From contig JAIBEY010000025.1 of assembly GCA_019459525.1 (NCBI GenBank), positions 1 to 32,689 of the forward strand: a stretch of 32,689 nt of DNA, written 5' to 3'. Below the pieces are notes generated by a model. It was not told the DNA's origin and did no database searches. It saw only the letters and a list, made by a program, of their open reading frames with translations. The stretch comes from Prolixibacteraceae bacterium. GTDB lineage: Bacteria > Bacteroidota > Bacteroidia > Bacteroidales > Prolixibacteraceae. A program made the position numbers and the translations under genes. Below, one piece after another: positions 22,349 through 31,488 of this stretch (its first letter is position 1; the number at the start of each line of letters is the position of its first letter).

Positions 22349-23350
22349 TTACCCTTTTATCGTTTGAGTTTTTACTTCGCCAAATCGTTTCGGCTTTACA
22401 AACCGGTTGAATAGCGGAACCAGTGCATTCATAATCAGAATGGCAAACGAAACGCCTTCCGGATAAGCTCCCCAAACCCTGATCAGGATGGTCAGTACAC
22501 CGATTCCGGCACCAAAAATGAGTTGCGCTTTCGCATTCATGGGCGAAGTAACCATGTCGGTTGCCATAAAAAATGCGCCAAGTATCAGTCCGCCTGTCAT
22601 CAGGTGAAATATCGGATCGGCATTTTTTGCGGGATCAATCAGCCAGAAAATTCCGGAGAAAACCACTGCGGAAACCAGTACCGAAACCGGAATGTGCCAG
22701 GTAATAATTTTCCGGACCAGCATAAAAATTCCTCCGATTAACAGGGCTGCCACCGATATTTCGCCAAGCGATCCCGACATATTCCCGAGGAACAAATCCA
22801 TATTGGTGGGTAAATTTTTGAAAATCTCAACCACGGGCTGACCATTTTTTACTCCTTCTTTCAGGATGGCCAAAGGCGTAGCGGTGGTTACGGCATCAAC
22901 ACCCGATGTGCCAATTGCGGGCCACGAAGTCATTTGCACCGGAAACGATATTAGCATAAATACACGACCCACCAACGCCGGATTAAACGGGTTGTTTCCC
23001 AGTCCGCCATAAGGCATTTTGGCAATTCCGATAGCCACCAAGGCTCCCACAATCAACATCCACGAAGGAATGGATGCCGGAACATTAAAGGCAAGCAAAA
23101 CCCCGGTCAATGCAGCCGATCCGTCAGCGATCTGCGGTTTTACGTTCAGTATAAATTTCTGGATCAGAAGCTCGAAAACCATGCAGGCCGCAACTGCCAC
23201 AAGGGTAACCCGAACCGAATCGAGCCCGAACATCATCACCGACCAGGCAAATGCAGGTGCCAGCGCCAGAATAACGCCGTACATGATTTTATTCACCGAA
23301 TCGCCGGAATGGATGTGCGGCGAGGGAGATATCGTAAATAGTTTATTCAT
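22349..23350 (-). CDS. rnfD: Rnf complex subunit D, covalent FMN membrane protein (333 aa)
   Basis: An NqrB/RnfD-type subunit with about nine to ten hydrophobic helices. Conserved pieces: SPSPHIHSGDSVNKIMY (8-24), GGLGNNPFNPALVGRVF (115-131), and the FMN attachment motif D152-A-V-T-T-A-T158-PLA, where Thr158 carries FMN in homologues. FMATDMVTSP (about 270) is the usual second conserved loop. A REP palindrome separates it from rnfC, the only gap over 20 bp between rnf genes. Confidence 0.95.
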   Translation of the reverse strand: MNKLFTISPSPHIHSGDSVNKIMYGVILALAPAFAWSVMMFGLDSVRVTLVAVAACMVFELLIQKFILNVKPQIADGSAALTGVLLAFNVPASIPSWMLIVGALVAIGIAKMPYGGLGNNPFNPALVGRVFMLISFPVQMTSWPAIGTSGVDAVTTATPLAILKEGVKNGQPVVEIFKNLPTNMDLFLGNMSGSLGEISVAALLIGGIFMLVRKIITWHIPVSVLVSAVVFSGIFWLIDPAKNADPIFHLMTGGLILGAFFMATDMVTSPMNAKAQLIFGAGIGVLTILIRVWGAYPEGVSFAILIMNALVPLFNRFVKPKRFGEVKTQTIKG

Positions 23351-23390
23351 TTTATTCTTATATCAAATTTTATAGTTTTTCATATCCCTG

Positions 23391-23460
23391 TCGGAGTTGC
23401 TCCCTTCGACTGCTTCGAGCTCAGGGAGCGCCGCTCCGAGTGACGGAGCCTGTCGAAGGC
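23391..23460. repeat. REP-type palindrome between rnfC and rnfD
   Basis: A GC-richer insertion with nested inverted repeats: CCTTCGAC (23403-23410) with GTCGAAGG (23452-23459), GCTCAGGGAGC, and GGAGCGCCGCTCC. It is intergenic but inside an otherwise tight operon, so it would be transcribed and could form a strong hairpin that protects or separates mRNA segments. Confidence 0.7.
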
Positions 23461-23471
23461 TGATTCTCAAG

Positions 23472-24803
23472 CTAATTCTTTCTAGTCCGTATCAACGCGC
23501 CAACTTTGCCTTTTCCGAGCCGGATGTAATCGAGTAGCGGACGGTTGGCCGGACAGGTGTAACTGCACGAACCACATTCAATACAATCCATTACGCGTTC
23601 GTATTCGGCGCGATCCCAGATTTGCTTTTCCGATACCGTCATTAACAGGAAGGGTTCCAGACCCATCGGGCACACCGAAACACAACGCGAACAGCGGATG
23701 CAAGGCATGGTTTCGCCCCGTTTTGCTTCGGTTTCGGGCATCATTACTATTCCTGAAGTTCCTTTGGTAACAGGTATTTCGGTATTGGTTACGGCTTTTC
23801 CCATCATCGGGCCACCGTTAATTATTTTTCCGCAATTTTCAGGGAGTCCACCGGCAGCGTTAATCAGCTCGCCAATAGATGTGCCGATCCGAACCTTAAA
23901 ATTGGATGGATTGGCCAGTGATTTTCCGGTAACTGTAACCACCCGTTCGAACAGCGGTTTATTTTTCTGAACCGCTTCGTAAACTGCAAAAGTGGTGGCG
24001 ATATTGGTGACCACCGCGCCCACCGAAATAGGTAAAGCGCCGGAGGCAATTTCACGTCCGGTTACGGCTTTTATCAGTTGCTTTTCGCCACCCTGCGGGT
24101 ATTTCACTTTCAACGGAACCACCGATATGTTGGTGTGCCTGTAGGCTGTTTTGATTATTTTCGATATCGCATCGCGTTTGTTGTTTTCAATGCCAATGGC
24201 GGCCCTGTTTACATTCAAAGCCTTCATTAGTAATTGCACGCCAACGATTAATTCTTCGGTGTGTTCCAGCATCATGCGGTGATCCGAAGTCAGGTATGGT
24301 TCGCATTCCACGCCGTTAATCAGTAGCACATCAGCTTTCATCCCTTTCGGTGGAACCAGTTTAACATGTGTGGGGAATGTGGCGCCACCCAAACCTACGA
24401 TTCCGGCATCCTGAATTTTAGCCAGAATAGCGGTAGCATCCAGCGTGATTTCAGCATTTAGTTCCGGACTGCGGTCAATTTTTTCGTCCCAGACGTCGTC
24501 TTCCACATCAATGTAAACGCCTTTCTTCGGGTAGCCCGAGGTGTCGGGGCCGGTTTCCACTTTGGTTACTTTGCCTGAAACCGAAGAATGGATATTGGCT
24601 GAAACAAAGCCCGAAGATTTAGCGATGAGTTGGCCGACTTTTACCTGATCGCCTTTTTGAACGATGGATTCGGCAGGCGCACCAATATGCTGGCCAACAG
24701 GTATAAATACAGTTTTAGGCAAAGGAAGCACTTCTATTGCTTTTTGGGCCGAAAGTTTATTTTCAGCCGGATGAACTCCTCCTATTTGGAATGATTTTAA
24801 CAC
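23472..24803 (-). CDS. rnfC: Rnf complex subunit C (443 aa)
   Basis: The peripheral cytoplasmic subunit that exchanges electrons with NAD(H). Domains in order: N-terminal barrel-sandwich (about 25-110, FIPVGQHIGAPAESIVQKGD), NADH/FMN-binding Nuo51-like fold (about 115-300; GIVGLGGATFPTHVKL, INGVECEPYLTSDH), SLBB domain, then two 4Fe-4S motifs CIRCSRCVSVCP (about 368-379) and CIECGSCSYTCP (about 407-418). It lacks the long Ala/Lys-rich C-terminal tail of the E. coli protein. Starts 18 bp after rnfB. Confidence 0.95.
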   Translation of the reverse strand: MLKSFQIGGVHPAENKLSAQKAIEVLPLPKTVFIPVGQHIGAPAESIVQKGDQVKVGQLIAKSSGFVSANIHSSVSGKVTKVETGPDTSGYPKKGVYIDVEDDVWDEKIDRSPELNAEITLDATAILAKIQDAGIVGLGGATFPTHVKLVPPKGMKADVLLINGVECEPYLTSDHRMMLEHTEELIVGVQLLMKALNVNRAAIGIENNKRDAISKIIKTAYRHTNISVVPLKVKYPQGGEKQLIKAVTGREIASGALPISVGAVVTNIATTFAVYEAVQKNKPLFERVVTVTGKSLANPSNFKVRIGTSIGELINAAGGLPENCGKIINGGPMMGKAVTNTEIPVTKGTSGIVMMPETEAKRGETMPCIRCSRCVSVCPMGLEPFLLMTVSEKQIWDRAEYERVMDCIECGSCSYTCPANRPLLDYIRLGKGKVGALIRTRKN

Positions 24804-24821
24804 GTTTTTCCTCCTCGTTGA

Positions 24822-25748
24822 TTAATTTTCAGAAGATTCAGCTTTTGCTTCTGCGGTGGGTTGCTCCGTTGTTTTGGCAACTGGCTTGGCTGGTGCCGCA
24901 GTAGTTTCGTCAGAAACAGTGATTTTCCGTGGTGGAAAATTCAGTTCGATAATGGCATTGGTCGGGCAAACCGAAACGCATTTGCGGCACAATTTGCACT
25001 TGTCAGAATCGATATAGGCCAGGTTGTTGGCGATGGTAATGGCATCGTATTTACATTCCTTTTCGCACTTGCTGCACCCGATACACGCCACGCTGCACGA
25101 TTTGCGGGCGACTCCACCTTTATCCATGTTACGGCACGACACAAATATTTTGCGGTCTTTCGGTCCTTTTTTGCGCAGTTCAATCAGCGTTTTGGGGCAG
25201 GCTTTTACACAGGCACCGCAAGCTACGCATTTTTCGTCATCCACTTCGGGCAATCCGGTTACCGGATTCATGTGGATCGCATCGAAATCGCAGGCAGTTA
25301 CGCAGTCGCCACAACCCAGGCAGCCATACTGGCAACCCGTATCACCGGCATACAACGAAGCTGCCACTGCGCACGACATGGCTCCATCGAAAATGTTGGT
25401 TTTTGGCCGGTGCTCGCAGGTTCCGTTACACCTGACTACAGCTACGCGCGGGTCTTTTTTTATTGCTTCGATGCCTAAAATACCGGCAACACCACTCATG
25501 GTTTCGTTTCCGCCAACCGGGCAAAAAAGGTCAGCCAGTTCGCCCTTGCCCACACAGGCATCGGCAAAAGCCCGGCAACCCGCATATCCGCAGCCGCCAC
25601 AATTGGCGCCGGGCAAGGCCGCTTCTACCAAATCGATCCGTGGATCTTCATATACTTTGAATTTCTGCGCGACAAAATACAGGATGATTGCCGACAAAAC
25701 TCCAATAATACTGAGGGTTAGAATAGTATAAATGATGATTGTACTCAT
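24822..25748 (-). CDS. rnfB: Rnf complex subunit B, ferredoxin-type (308 aa)
   Basis: The entry subunit for electrons from reduced ferredoxin. One transmembrane helix (about 4-26) is followed by a Fes domain, ALPGANCGGCGYAGCRAFAD (44-63), then four or more CxxCxxCxxxC(P) clusters: CLGCGDCVTACD, CVACGACVKACP, CIGCSKCEKECK and CKLCRKCVSVCP. This is the long RnfB form with several ferredoxin modules and an Ala/Thr-rich tail, longer than the E. coli protein. Lies 6 bp after the rseC-like gene. Confidence 0.95.
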   Translation of the reverse strand: MSTIIIYTILTLSIIGVLSAIILYFVAQKFKVYEDPRIDLVEAALPGANCGGCGYAGCRAFADACVGKGELADLFCPVGGNETMSGVAGILGIEAIKKDPRVAVVRCNGTCEHRPKTNIFDGAMSCAVAASLYAGDTGCQYGCLGCGDCVTACDFDAIHMNPVTGLPEVDDEKCVACGACVKACPKTLIELRKKGPKDRKIFVSCRNMDKGGVARKSCSVACIGCSKCEKECKYDAITIANNLAYIDSDKCKLCRKCVSVCPTNAIIELNFPPRKITVSDETTAAPAKPVAKTTEQPTAEAKAESSEN

Positions 25749-25754
25749 ACAGTT

Positions 25755-26174
25755 TTATGAATTAATTGCAGAGATTTCGAATTGAAATGATTGTTTTAGT
25801 TTATCCCGGAAGAAATAGAGGGCGGCATAATAGGGAAGTAGTATGCCAAGTGACAACAGTCCGGCTAAACCATCGCTGTGCGTAATTGAAATGGTAAGAA
25901 GAAGGGTAACAAAAACCAGAACAAAGGGTAGAATATAGCCATAAAAGGCGGCTCTATAGCCCTGCTCGGCATGACCCACAATATTTACGTGCTGCCCGGG
26001 GTGGTAATCGCCTGAATAACGGTAAATCTCGATTTCCTTTTCCTTCATGTCCGATGCCAGACAAGCCCCTTTGGCGTGGCATGACGAACAGGCCGATGCG
26101 TTTACAATAATTACGGTAAGTTTATTCGCTGAAACCTCCTGAATTATCCCCGCGTGTAACACCTTTTCTTCCAT
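25755..26174 (-). CDS. rseC: RseC/SoxR-reducing-system family protein (139 aa)
   Basis: An N-terminal soluble domain with four Cys (ASACSSCHAKGACLAS) and two C-terminal membrane helices (AAFYGYILPFVLVFVTLLLT; LSLGILLPYYAALYFF) match the RseC/RsxC-associated family that often precedes rnf genes. The start at 26174 (MEEKVLHAGIIQEV) is preferred over the ATG at 26207, because a TAGATTTG -7 box lies at 26209-26216 and would put transcription start at about 26203. First gene of the rnf operon. The protein may mature or regulate Rnf, which is inference. Confidence 0.85.
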   Translation of the reverse strand: MEEKVLHAGIIQEVSANKLTVIIVNASACSSCHAKGACLASDMKEKEIEIYRYSGDYHPGQHVNIVGHAEQGYRAAFYGYILPFVLVFVTLLLTISITHSDGLAGLLSLGILLPYYAALYFFRDKLKQSFQFEISAINS

Positions 26175-26208
26175 CTGTTTGATACCTGGGTTTCTTAAAA
26201 AAAACATG

Positions 26209-26216
26209 CAAATCTA
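26209..26216 (-). promoter_or_regulatory. candidate -7 element of the rnf operon promoter
   Basis: The minus strand reads TAGATTTG, an exact TAnnTTTG match, about 35 bp before the chosen rseC start. The -33 region is poorly matched. The remainder of the gap to 26635 (about 420 bp, AT-rich) contains no ORF, repeat or RNA gene that I can recognise. Confidence 0.45.
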
Positions 26217-26635
26217 AAGATGTTTGATTAACTAAACCGAAGGGGTATTTCATTTTTAAAACACACTTTGCTATTTGAAATCATTCTAAATAGGGAAATT
26301 AATTTTGGCTTTTCATCTTGCTGGTAGTTAGCGTGTTGTTGGCCTTCCTGATAAATATCATTGTTTTGGTAAACTCACCAAAATGCTCATTTCATGAAAC
26401 TCTCGAACTTCGTTTTCAATAGTTGGAAAAATCGAAAACAAGGCCGTGATCTGAGGATTTGACAGGAAAAAGCCGACTGAAATTTCAGATCAACAAGGAT
26501 ATATTGTATTTGATGTTGAATCGAATACAATTAGCCTTAAAATTTGTTAATATGAAATTCCGTGTCCGATAACGGAAAACGTGGATTGAAAAATTCAATA
26601 AAAAAAGATTACCGTAAATCGAGGCCTCTTAGCGG

Positions 26636-27892
26636 CTATTTCTGAAATTTTTTCAGGATATCTTTAACGGCATCTTTGTGAACCGTGAAGCCCATCATCT
26701 TCAGTTTAATGTAGTCTTCGTGAAAGAAGTAGTAGCCAAAATTGGGATTGTTTTGGTCAACATTTCGTGAGCCGGAACTCGAATCTTTAATCAGGTACCA
26801 GTCTTTACCCATGCCTTTGTAGTTTTCCAGGTAACCAATCAACTGCATACCGTGGTCGTCGGTGGTGGTTTCGTTCGAAAAGCGGAACTGGCGTGCATCT
26901 TCGTTGATGTAAGCCGATGGGATATCGTAATCGGGCACCAGGGCACAATTGGTTTCGCGGCTGAAACCTGTTTCGGAAACATCGCCTCCAATGCTTAACG
27001 TATAACCGCCTTTAGCTGCCTGTTTTACTGCGCCCATAAACACATCGAGCGGCACGTTGTAGTAATCTTTGTTGTGCCACCAGTTGTCCGGAACCTTATA
27101 TTCCACCTGCTGCCAGTACGGTTCCTGTTTGTACGAAAGAATTTCCACAAAATCGTCGGGATTAATTTTCAGGTAATCTTTCAGGTATGTTTGCGGCGTG
27201 TAGGTTTTGCCTTCTACCACAAATTCTGTTGGCGGAACCCCAATGTAATGGTTCATAATCGATTTAATGGTTTCCAGTCCGTATGCCACATTCCAGGCAC
27301 TCGAAGTTTTCATCGAATTCAGGAAAGCAGTCATTTCGTCCACCATTTTGGCGTGACTGTGAAATTTTCTGCCGTCAATCAATCCGGTGTAGGCCGCTTC
27401 CGGAACAGCGCCGTACATTTTCATGATACGGGCAAGCGCGTTGCCTTCCGATCCTTCCGAGAAATGAGAATCTCCGCGTTTTTCTATAAACCTGCGGGCT
27501 TTTTCAACATACTCCCAGTAGGCTGAGTAAATTTCCGAAATCTCCACTTTCTTGCCGTGTTGACGCAAGACTTCCGATTCGTAAAACGAGGTAGTCGAAA
27601 AACTCCAGCAGGTTCCGGCATTGCCCTGCGACTCGGTGGCATTACTCCAAACAGATTGGTACAGCGACGGATTGTTCGGAAGATCCATGCCCGATTGGTC
27701 CATCACAAAGCGTTTGTATGGCTCTTTTTCGGCCAGCTTTTCTTCCACGGCTGATACATCTTTCAGTATCGACTCGTAATAAAAACCCTTGCCCTTTTCT
27801 TCGGTAATTACTTTGCCTTTATTTACATTCTGTGCCTGGATGGCGAACGCACAAATAGCTATCAGACCTGTTGTTGCAATTATTCTTTTCAT
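26636..27892 (-). CDS. secreted C1 family (bleomycin-hydrolase-like) cysteine peptidase (418 aa)
   Basis: A papain-fold peptidase of the aminopeptidase C/bleomycin hydrolase group. A signal peptide (MKRIIATTGLIAICAFAIQA) predicts export, unlike cytoplasmic PepC. Catalytic elements: oxyanion Gln89 and nucleophile Cys95 in ESQGNAGTCWSFSTTSFYES, and His347 in TTDDHGMQLIG. The position of the usual catalytic Asn is Asp370 (LIKDSSSG), a substitution I believe is common in Bacteroidota members but cannot confirm. The ending YYFFHEDYIKLKMMGFTVHKDA is typical of this subgroup. Single-gene unit, divergent from the Nudix gene. Confidence 0.9.
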   Translation of the reverse strand: MKRIIATTGLIAICAFAIQAQNVNKGKVITEEKGKGFYYESILKDVSAVEEKLAEKEPYKRFVMDQSGMDLPNNPSLYQSVWSNATESQGNAGTCWSFSTTSFYESEVLRQHGKKVEISEIYSAYWEYVEKARRFIEKRGDSHFSEGSEGNALARIMKMYGAVPEAAYTGLIDGRKFHSHAKMVDEMTAFLNSMKTSSAWNVAYGLETIKSIMNHYIGVPPTEFVVEGKTYTPQTYLKDYLKINPDDFVEILSYKQEPYWQQVEYKVPDNWWHNKDYYNVPLDVFMGAVKQAAKGGYTLSIGGDVSETGFSRETNCALVPDYDIPSAYINEDARQFRFSNETTTDDHGMQLIGYLENYKGMGKDWYLIKDSSSGSRNVDQNNPNFGYYFFHEDYIKLKMMGFTVHKDAVKDILKKFQK

Positions 27893-28049
27893 GTGTACGA
27901 TTTTTTCCTTTTATTGTATGATTAAATTCAGCTTCGAAATATAGAGCAATAATTGGTTGGCTTAACTGAAAAATATCAGTTTTTTTGCAACGGCTAAGAG
28001 GTGTTGGTACAAGAAGCAAAACCGTCAAATCTGTAAAGTAAAAACCACT

Positions 28050-28670
28050 ATGGAACGAACATTTTTTGAGCGATTAAAACGGATTCAGGCGCTGGCCGAA
28101 ATTGGGCTGGCCTATTGCGACAGTCATTACGACCGGGAACGTTACGAAGAAATTGAGGCCATTTGCCTGGACATGATGCAACAACTCACCGATGTTCCGG
28201 TAACCAAAATTGAGGCGGTTATCCGCGAAAACAATGGCTATAAAACGCCTAAAGTGGATGTACGTGCCGTAGTTTTTAACGACGATGACCAGATTTTGCT
28301 CGTTCAGGAAAAGGCCGACGGATGCTGGGCCCTGCCCGGTGGTTGGGCCGATGTGGGTTACACGCCGCGCCAGATTGCCGAAAAAGAATGTTTCGAGGAG
28401 GCCGGACTGACCGTGAAAGCGGGCCGGTTACTGGCTGTTGTGGATAAAACGGCGCAGCAGATGCCACCCGAATTCGAATATGTGTATAAACTGTTTATCG
28501 GTTGCGAGCCGCTGGGTAGCCAGATTTCGGTAGGTTCGGAAACCGATAGTGTAGGCTGGTTTAGCGAACACGAATTGCCCGAATTGTCGAAACCCCGGAA
28601 TATCGAATCGCAGATAAAAATGATGTTCGAATACCACCGTAGCGGCAACCCCGAGGTTTTTATGGACTAA
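28050..28670 (+). CDS. Nudix hydrolase with N-terminal Nudix_hydro_N domain (206 aa)
   Basis: The helical N-terminal region (5-47, FERLKRIQALAEIGLAYCDS and YDRERYEEIE) is the domain found in ADP-ribose/CDP-choline pyrophosphatases of this group. The Nudix box is at 98-120, GGWADVGYTPRQIAEKECFEEAGL-like (split here as GGWADVGYTPRQ and IAEKECFEEAGL), with the metal-binding EEAG intact but Tyr in place of the first Glu and Lys in place of Arg of the RE pair. Expected reaction: hydrolysis of a nucleoside diphosphate-X compound; substrate unknown. Transcribed away from the peptidase gene. Confidence 0.85.
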   Translation: MERTFFERLKRIQALAEIGLAYCDSHYDRERYEEIEAICLDMMQQLTDVPVTKIEAVIRENNGYKTPKVDVRAVVFNDDDQILLVQEKADGCWALPGGWADVGYTPRQIAEKECFEEAGLTVKAGRLLAVVDKTAQQMPPEFEYVYKLFIGCEPLGSQISVGSETDSVGWFSEHELPELSKPRNIESQIKMMFEYHRSGNPEVFMD

Positions 28671-28713
28671 ACGATTTACTTTCTTTTTCAGAATTATCGA
28701 TTTATAGGCTATG

Positions 28714-28806
28714 AATAGCCCCGACCTTTAGGTCAGGGGAAAATGAGAAACAGACAAATCCCGGCTTTAGCCGAAATAATAGAATGTTTAGGCTAAAGCC
28801 GAAATA
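28714..28806. repeat. REP-type palindromic repeat, copy 2
   Basis: A near copy of 13739-13830, with GACCTTTAGGTC, TGAGAAACAGACAAATCCC, and the hairpin CGGCTTTAGCC/GGCTAAAGCCG. It lies in the spacer after the Nudix gene. I see no RAYT-type transposase in the window. Confidence 0.8.
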
Positions 28807-28869
28807 CGGAGATCTGACATGTGTCAGATAAAAGGTTATAGCGCCAAATTTGAACTACTTGCTTAAACT

Positions 28870-28970
28870 CCGAAGCGGGTTGTAGAATTACGGGGAAAAA
28901 TTAATTTCAGTTCAACCCACTTCGGGGTTGTGGACAGGAGACTGAGTATTTCCCCCAATTTTATTGGGGG
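28870..28970. repeat. additional palindromes in the 28671-29117 spacer
   Basis: Two further inverted repeats: CCGAAGCGGGTTG (28870-28882) with CAACCCACTTCGG (28913-28925), and CCCCCAATTTTATTGGGGG (28952-28970). The rest of the spacer up to 29117 has no ORF. A weak -7-like CATATTTG lies at 29090-29097, 20 bp before the nuclease-helicase start. Confidence 0.7.
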
Positions 28971-29117
28971 TGACTAACATTGAATCCTCCGGATTCGGCG
29001 AAAACCGCTACCTTTACTACCATGACTGATGTGCACAGTAGCGAAATACGGAGTTCCAACATGAGCCGAATTTTATTAAGCTTTTTTTGCATATTTGCTT
29101 AACCATAAAACTAATCA

Positions 29118-31097
29118 ATGAACCGCGCTTATTACTCCAATTCAATTTCCAATTTTTTAGATAGTTCTGTCAATGAAATTATTGGTATCCTCTCCAGTGC
29201 AAGCGAATTTCCAGTGGAATTAACTCAACTAAAAGCTTGGGAGGATGAAATAAAAATTTTAAAGGAGATACTTACTATTCACGACGGTTCCATTTATTTT
29301 GAATATTCCATTCCAAGAATGGGAAAGCGAATCGATGTCCTGTTAGTAATTCAATCTGTGATTTTTGTTCTAGAATTTAAAGTTGGCGAAAAAGAGTTTC
29401 ATTCCTATTCAATCGATCAGGTTTGGGATTATGCTCTGGATTTGAAAAATTTTCATGAAACCAGTCATGATAAATTGATTGCTCCAGTTTTAATTGCAAC
29501 TCTAGCTAAAATACCATTTTCAACAATTTCTATAACACCTCAAAATGATCATTTACTTATCCCGATCCTAAGTAATTCGGAATCACTTTTAAATACGATT
29601 CAAAGCGTATTAGATTTCTGCCAAGATGGCGAATCCATAGACATCAAAAATTGGGAACAGGGCCGATATCATCCCACTCCAACAATTATTGAAGCTGCAA
29701 TGGCTTTATATAACAACCATTCGGTTGCCAACATTTCGCGTAGTGATGCCAGTGCAATAAACCTCAGCCAAACTTCTGAAGCTGTTTCTGAGATCATCCG
29801 CTATTCGAAAGAAAATTCGGAAAAAGCAATCTGCTTTGTGACAGGCGTTCCCGGTGCTGGTAAAACTTTGGTTGGATTAAATATTGCAACAACTCACATA
29901 AACAAAGAGGATGAACTTTATAGTGTTTTCTTATCTGGGAATGGACCTTTAGTTTCCATTTTGCAGGAAGCTTTAGCTCGGGATAAGGTTAAAAGAGCTC
30001 AAGATAAAGGCGAAAAGATAAAAAAAGGTACAGCTCGAAGTGATGTAAAAGCTTTTATTCAGATTGTGCATCATTTTCGTGATGAAGGATTAAAAGACGG
30101 TTCTCCACCAGTTGAACATGTTGCTCTTTTTGATGAAGCTCAACGAGCATGGACATTGGACCAGACTGCCAAATTTATGAGAGAGAAAAAAGGAAGGTCT
30201 GATTTCCAAATGTCGGAACCTGAATTCCTAATCTCGTGTTTAGATCGTCATCCAGATTGGGCAGTTGTGGTTTGCTTGGTTGGTGGTGGACAAGAAATCA
30301 ATACAGGTGAGGCCGGTATAAGCGAATGGATTGAAGCACTTGAGCGTTCTTTCCCTGATTGGAAGATTTATATATCTGATCGTTTAACTGATAGTGAATA
30401 CAATGCGGAAGATATTCTCCAAAAGATCAAACATCGTCCTAACGTTGACTATTCTGAATCGTTACATCTAGCTGTTTCAATGCGTTCCTTTCGCGCTGAA
30501 AATGTCTCATTGCTAGTAAAACAAATCTTAGATTTAGATAAAGAAAATGCTAGGAATACACTTCAAGAATTGAAAGAAAAATATCCAATTGTGATCACTC
30601 GTAATTTGACGAAAGCAAAACAGTGGTTGAAAGCCAAGGCTCGTGGCACTGAACGCTATGGAATTGTAGTTTCGTCACAAGCACAACGTTTAAAACCTTA
30701 TGCAATTGATGTCAAATCACCAATTGACCCAATTCATTGGTTTTTAGATGACAAAGAAGATGTCCGTTCTTCTTATTATTTAGAAGATGTTGCAACTGAA
30801 TTTCATGTTCAAGGGTTAGAACTCGATTGGGCTTGTGTGGCATGGGACGGCGACTTTAGATATTCAACAAGTGGATGGGAACAATATTCTTTTGTCGGTT
30901 CAAAATGGAATCATATACATAAATCCGAAAGGAAACTCTATTTAAAGAATGCTTATCGAGTATTGCTCACCCGAGCCAGACAAGGTATGGTAATTGTCGT
31001 TCCTTCTGGCGATATTGAAGATCCAACAAGAAATCCAGACTATTACAATTCAACATTTGACTATTTAAAAGAGATTGGATTTGATATATTAGAGTAA
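29118..31097 (+). CDS. PD-(D/E)XK nuclease-like plus DUF2075 helicase/ATPase (659 aa)
   Basis: The N-terminal 110 residues show a PD-(D/E)XK core: D73 (RIDVLLVIQ), E86-x-K88 (VLEFKVG) and Q101-xxx-Y105 (DQVWDYAL). The DUF2075 helicase domain follows: Walker A GVPGAGKT (243-250), Walker [11 protein letters not shown] (336-345), [16 protein letters not shown], and late motifs including [16 protein letters not shown] and [14 protein letters not shown]. Such nuclease-helicase proteins are found in mobile and defence contexts; the exact role is unknown. It is more AT-rich than its neighbours, lies in a REP-rich spacer and is followed 24 bp later by an XRE regulator, so it is probably acquired. Confidence 0.85.
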   Translation: MNRAYYSNSISNFLDSSVNEIIGILSSASEFPVELTQLKAWEDEIKILKEILTIHDGSIYFEYSIPRMGKRIDVLLVIQSVIFVLEFKVGEKEFHSYSIDQVWDYALDLKNFHETSHDKLIAPVLIATLAKIPFSTISITPQNDHLLIPILSNSESLLNTIQSVLDFCQDGESIDIKNWEQGRYHPTPTIIEAAMALYNNHSVANISRSDASAINLSQTSEAVSEIIRYSKENSEKAICFVTGVPGAGKTLVGLNIATTHINKEDELYSVFLSGNGPLVSILQEALARDKVKRAQDKGEKIKKGTARSDVKAFIQIVHHFRDEGLKDGSPPVEHVALFDEAQRAWTLDQTAKFMREKKGRSDFQMSEPEFLISCLDRHPDWAVVVCLVGGGQEINTGEAGISEWIEALERSFPDWKIYISDRLTDSEYNAEDILQKIKHRPNVDYSESLHLAVSMRSFRAENVSLLVKQILDLDKENARNTLQELKEKYPIVITRNLTKAKQWLKAKARGTERYGIVVSSQAQRLKPYAIDVKSPIDPIHWFLDDKEDVRSSYYLEDVATEFHVQGLELDWACVAWDGDFRYSTSGWEQYSFVGSKWNHIHKSERKLYLKNAYRVLLTRARQGMVIVVPSGDIEDPTRNPDYYNSTFDYLKEIGFDILE

Positions 31098-31121
31098 AAT
31101 CACACTAAATTTTAAATCATA

Positions 31122-31340
31122 ATGGATATAAAAGTTAGCTTTGGTTTGAGAGTTCGAGAATTACGAAAAGCAAAAGGAATAAGTCAGGAAGGTTTAGCTT
31201 TCGACGCTGATATTGATCGTACTTATATGAATAGCGTCGAAAATGGACATCGAAATATTTCGATCAGAAATATTGAGAAAATCCTAAAAGCATTGGATAT
31301 TCCATTTTCAGACTTCTTTAATTCAAGTCAATTTCAATAA
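31122..31340 (+). CDS. XRE-family transcriptional regulator (72 aa)
   Basis: A single helix-turn-helix domain: FGLRVRELRKAKGISQEGLA (6-25), FDADIDRTYMNSVENGHRNI (26-45), then ISIRNIEKILKALDIPFSDFF. Length and pattern match Cro/C1-type or restriction-controller proteins. It follows the nuclease-helicase gene by 24 bp and probably regulates that two-gene unit, as controller proteins do for restriction systems. A strong terminator follows. Confidence 0.9.
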   Translation: MDIKVSFGLRVRELRKAKGISQEGLAFDADIDRTYMNSVENGHRNISIRNIEKILKALDIPFSDFFNSSQFQ

Positions 31341-31418
31341 TAAGGAGTAAGAGAACTGATTGATTTCAGTTAAAACCCTACTAGTCTTATGTCTTATATC
31401 AATTCAAAAATGAAGAAT

Positions 31419-31454
31419 AGAGCGAATAATTTTAAAATCATCCGCTCTCTTTTT
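31419..31454 (+). terminator. intrinsic terminator after the XRE gene
   Basis: AGAGCG (31419-31424) pairs with CGCTCT (31443-31448), with an inner ATTTT/AAAAT stem, followed by CTTTTT. It ends the nuclease-helicase/XRE unit and faces the converging rhodanese-thioredoxin gene. Confidence 0.8.
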
Positions 31455-31488
31455 ACCAATTAGCTTTGTATTTTCAGACTTCAGTACC

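Noticed and set aside
24861-25731. Long plus-strand ORFs opposite rnfB
   Set aside because: They are shadows of the Cys-rich rnfB reading frame; no family similarity and wrong strand for the operon.
13739-28806. Composite transposon bounded by the two REP copies
   Set aside because: The copies are short REP-type units 15 kb apart with core metabolic genes between them, and there is no transposase.
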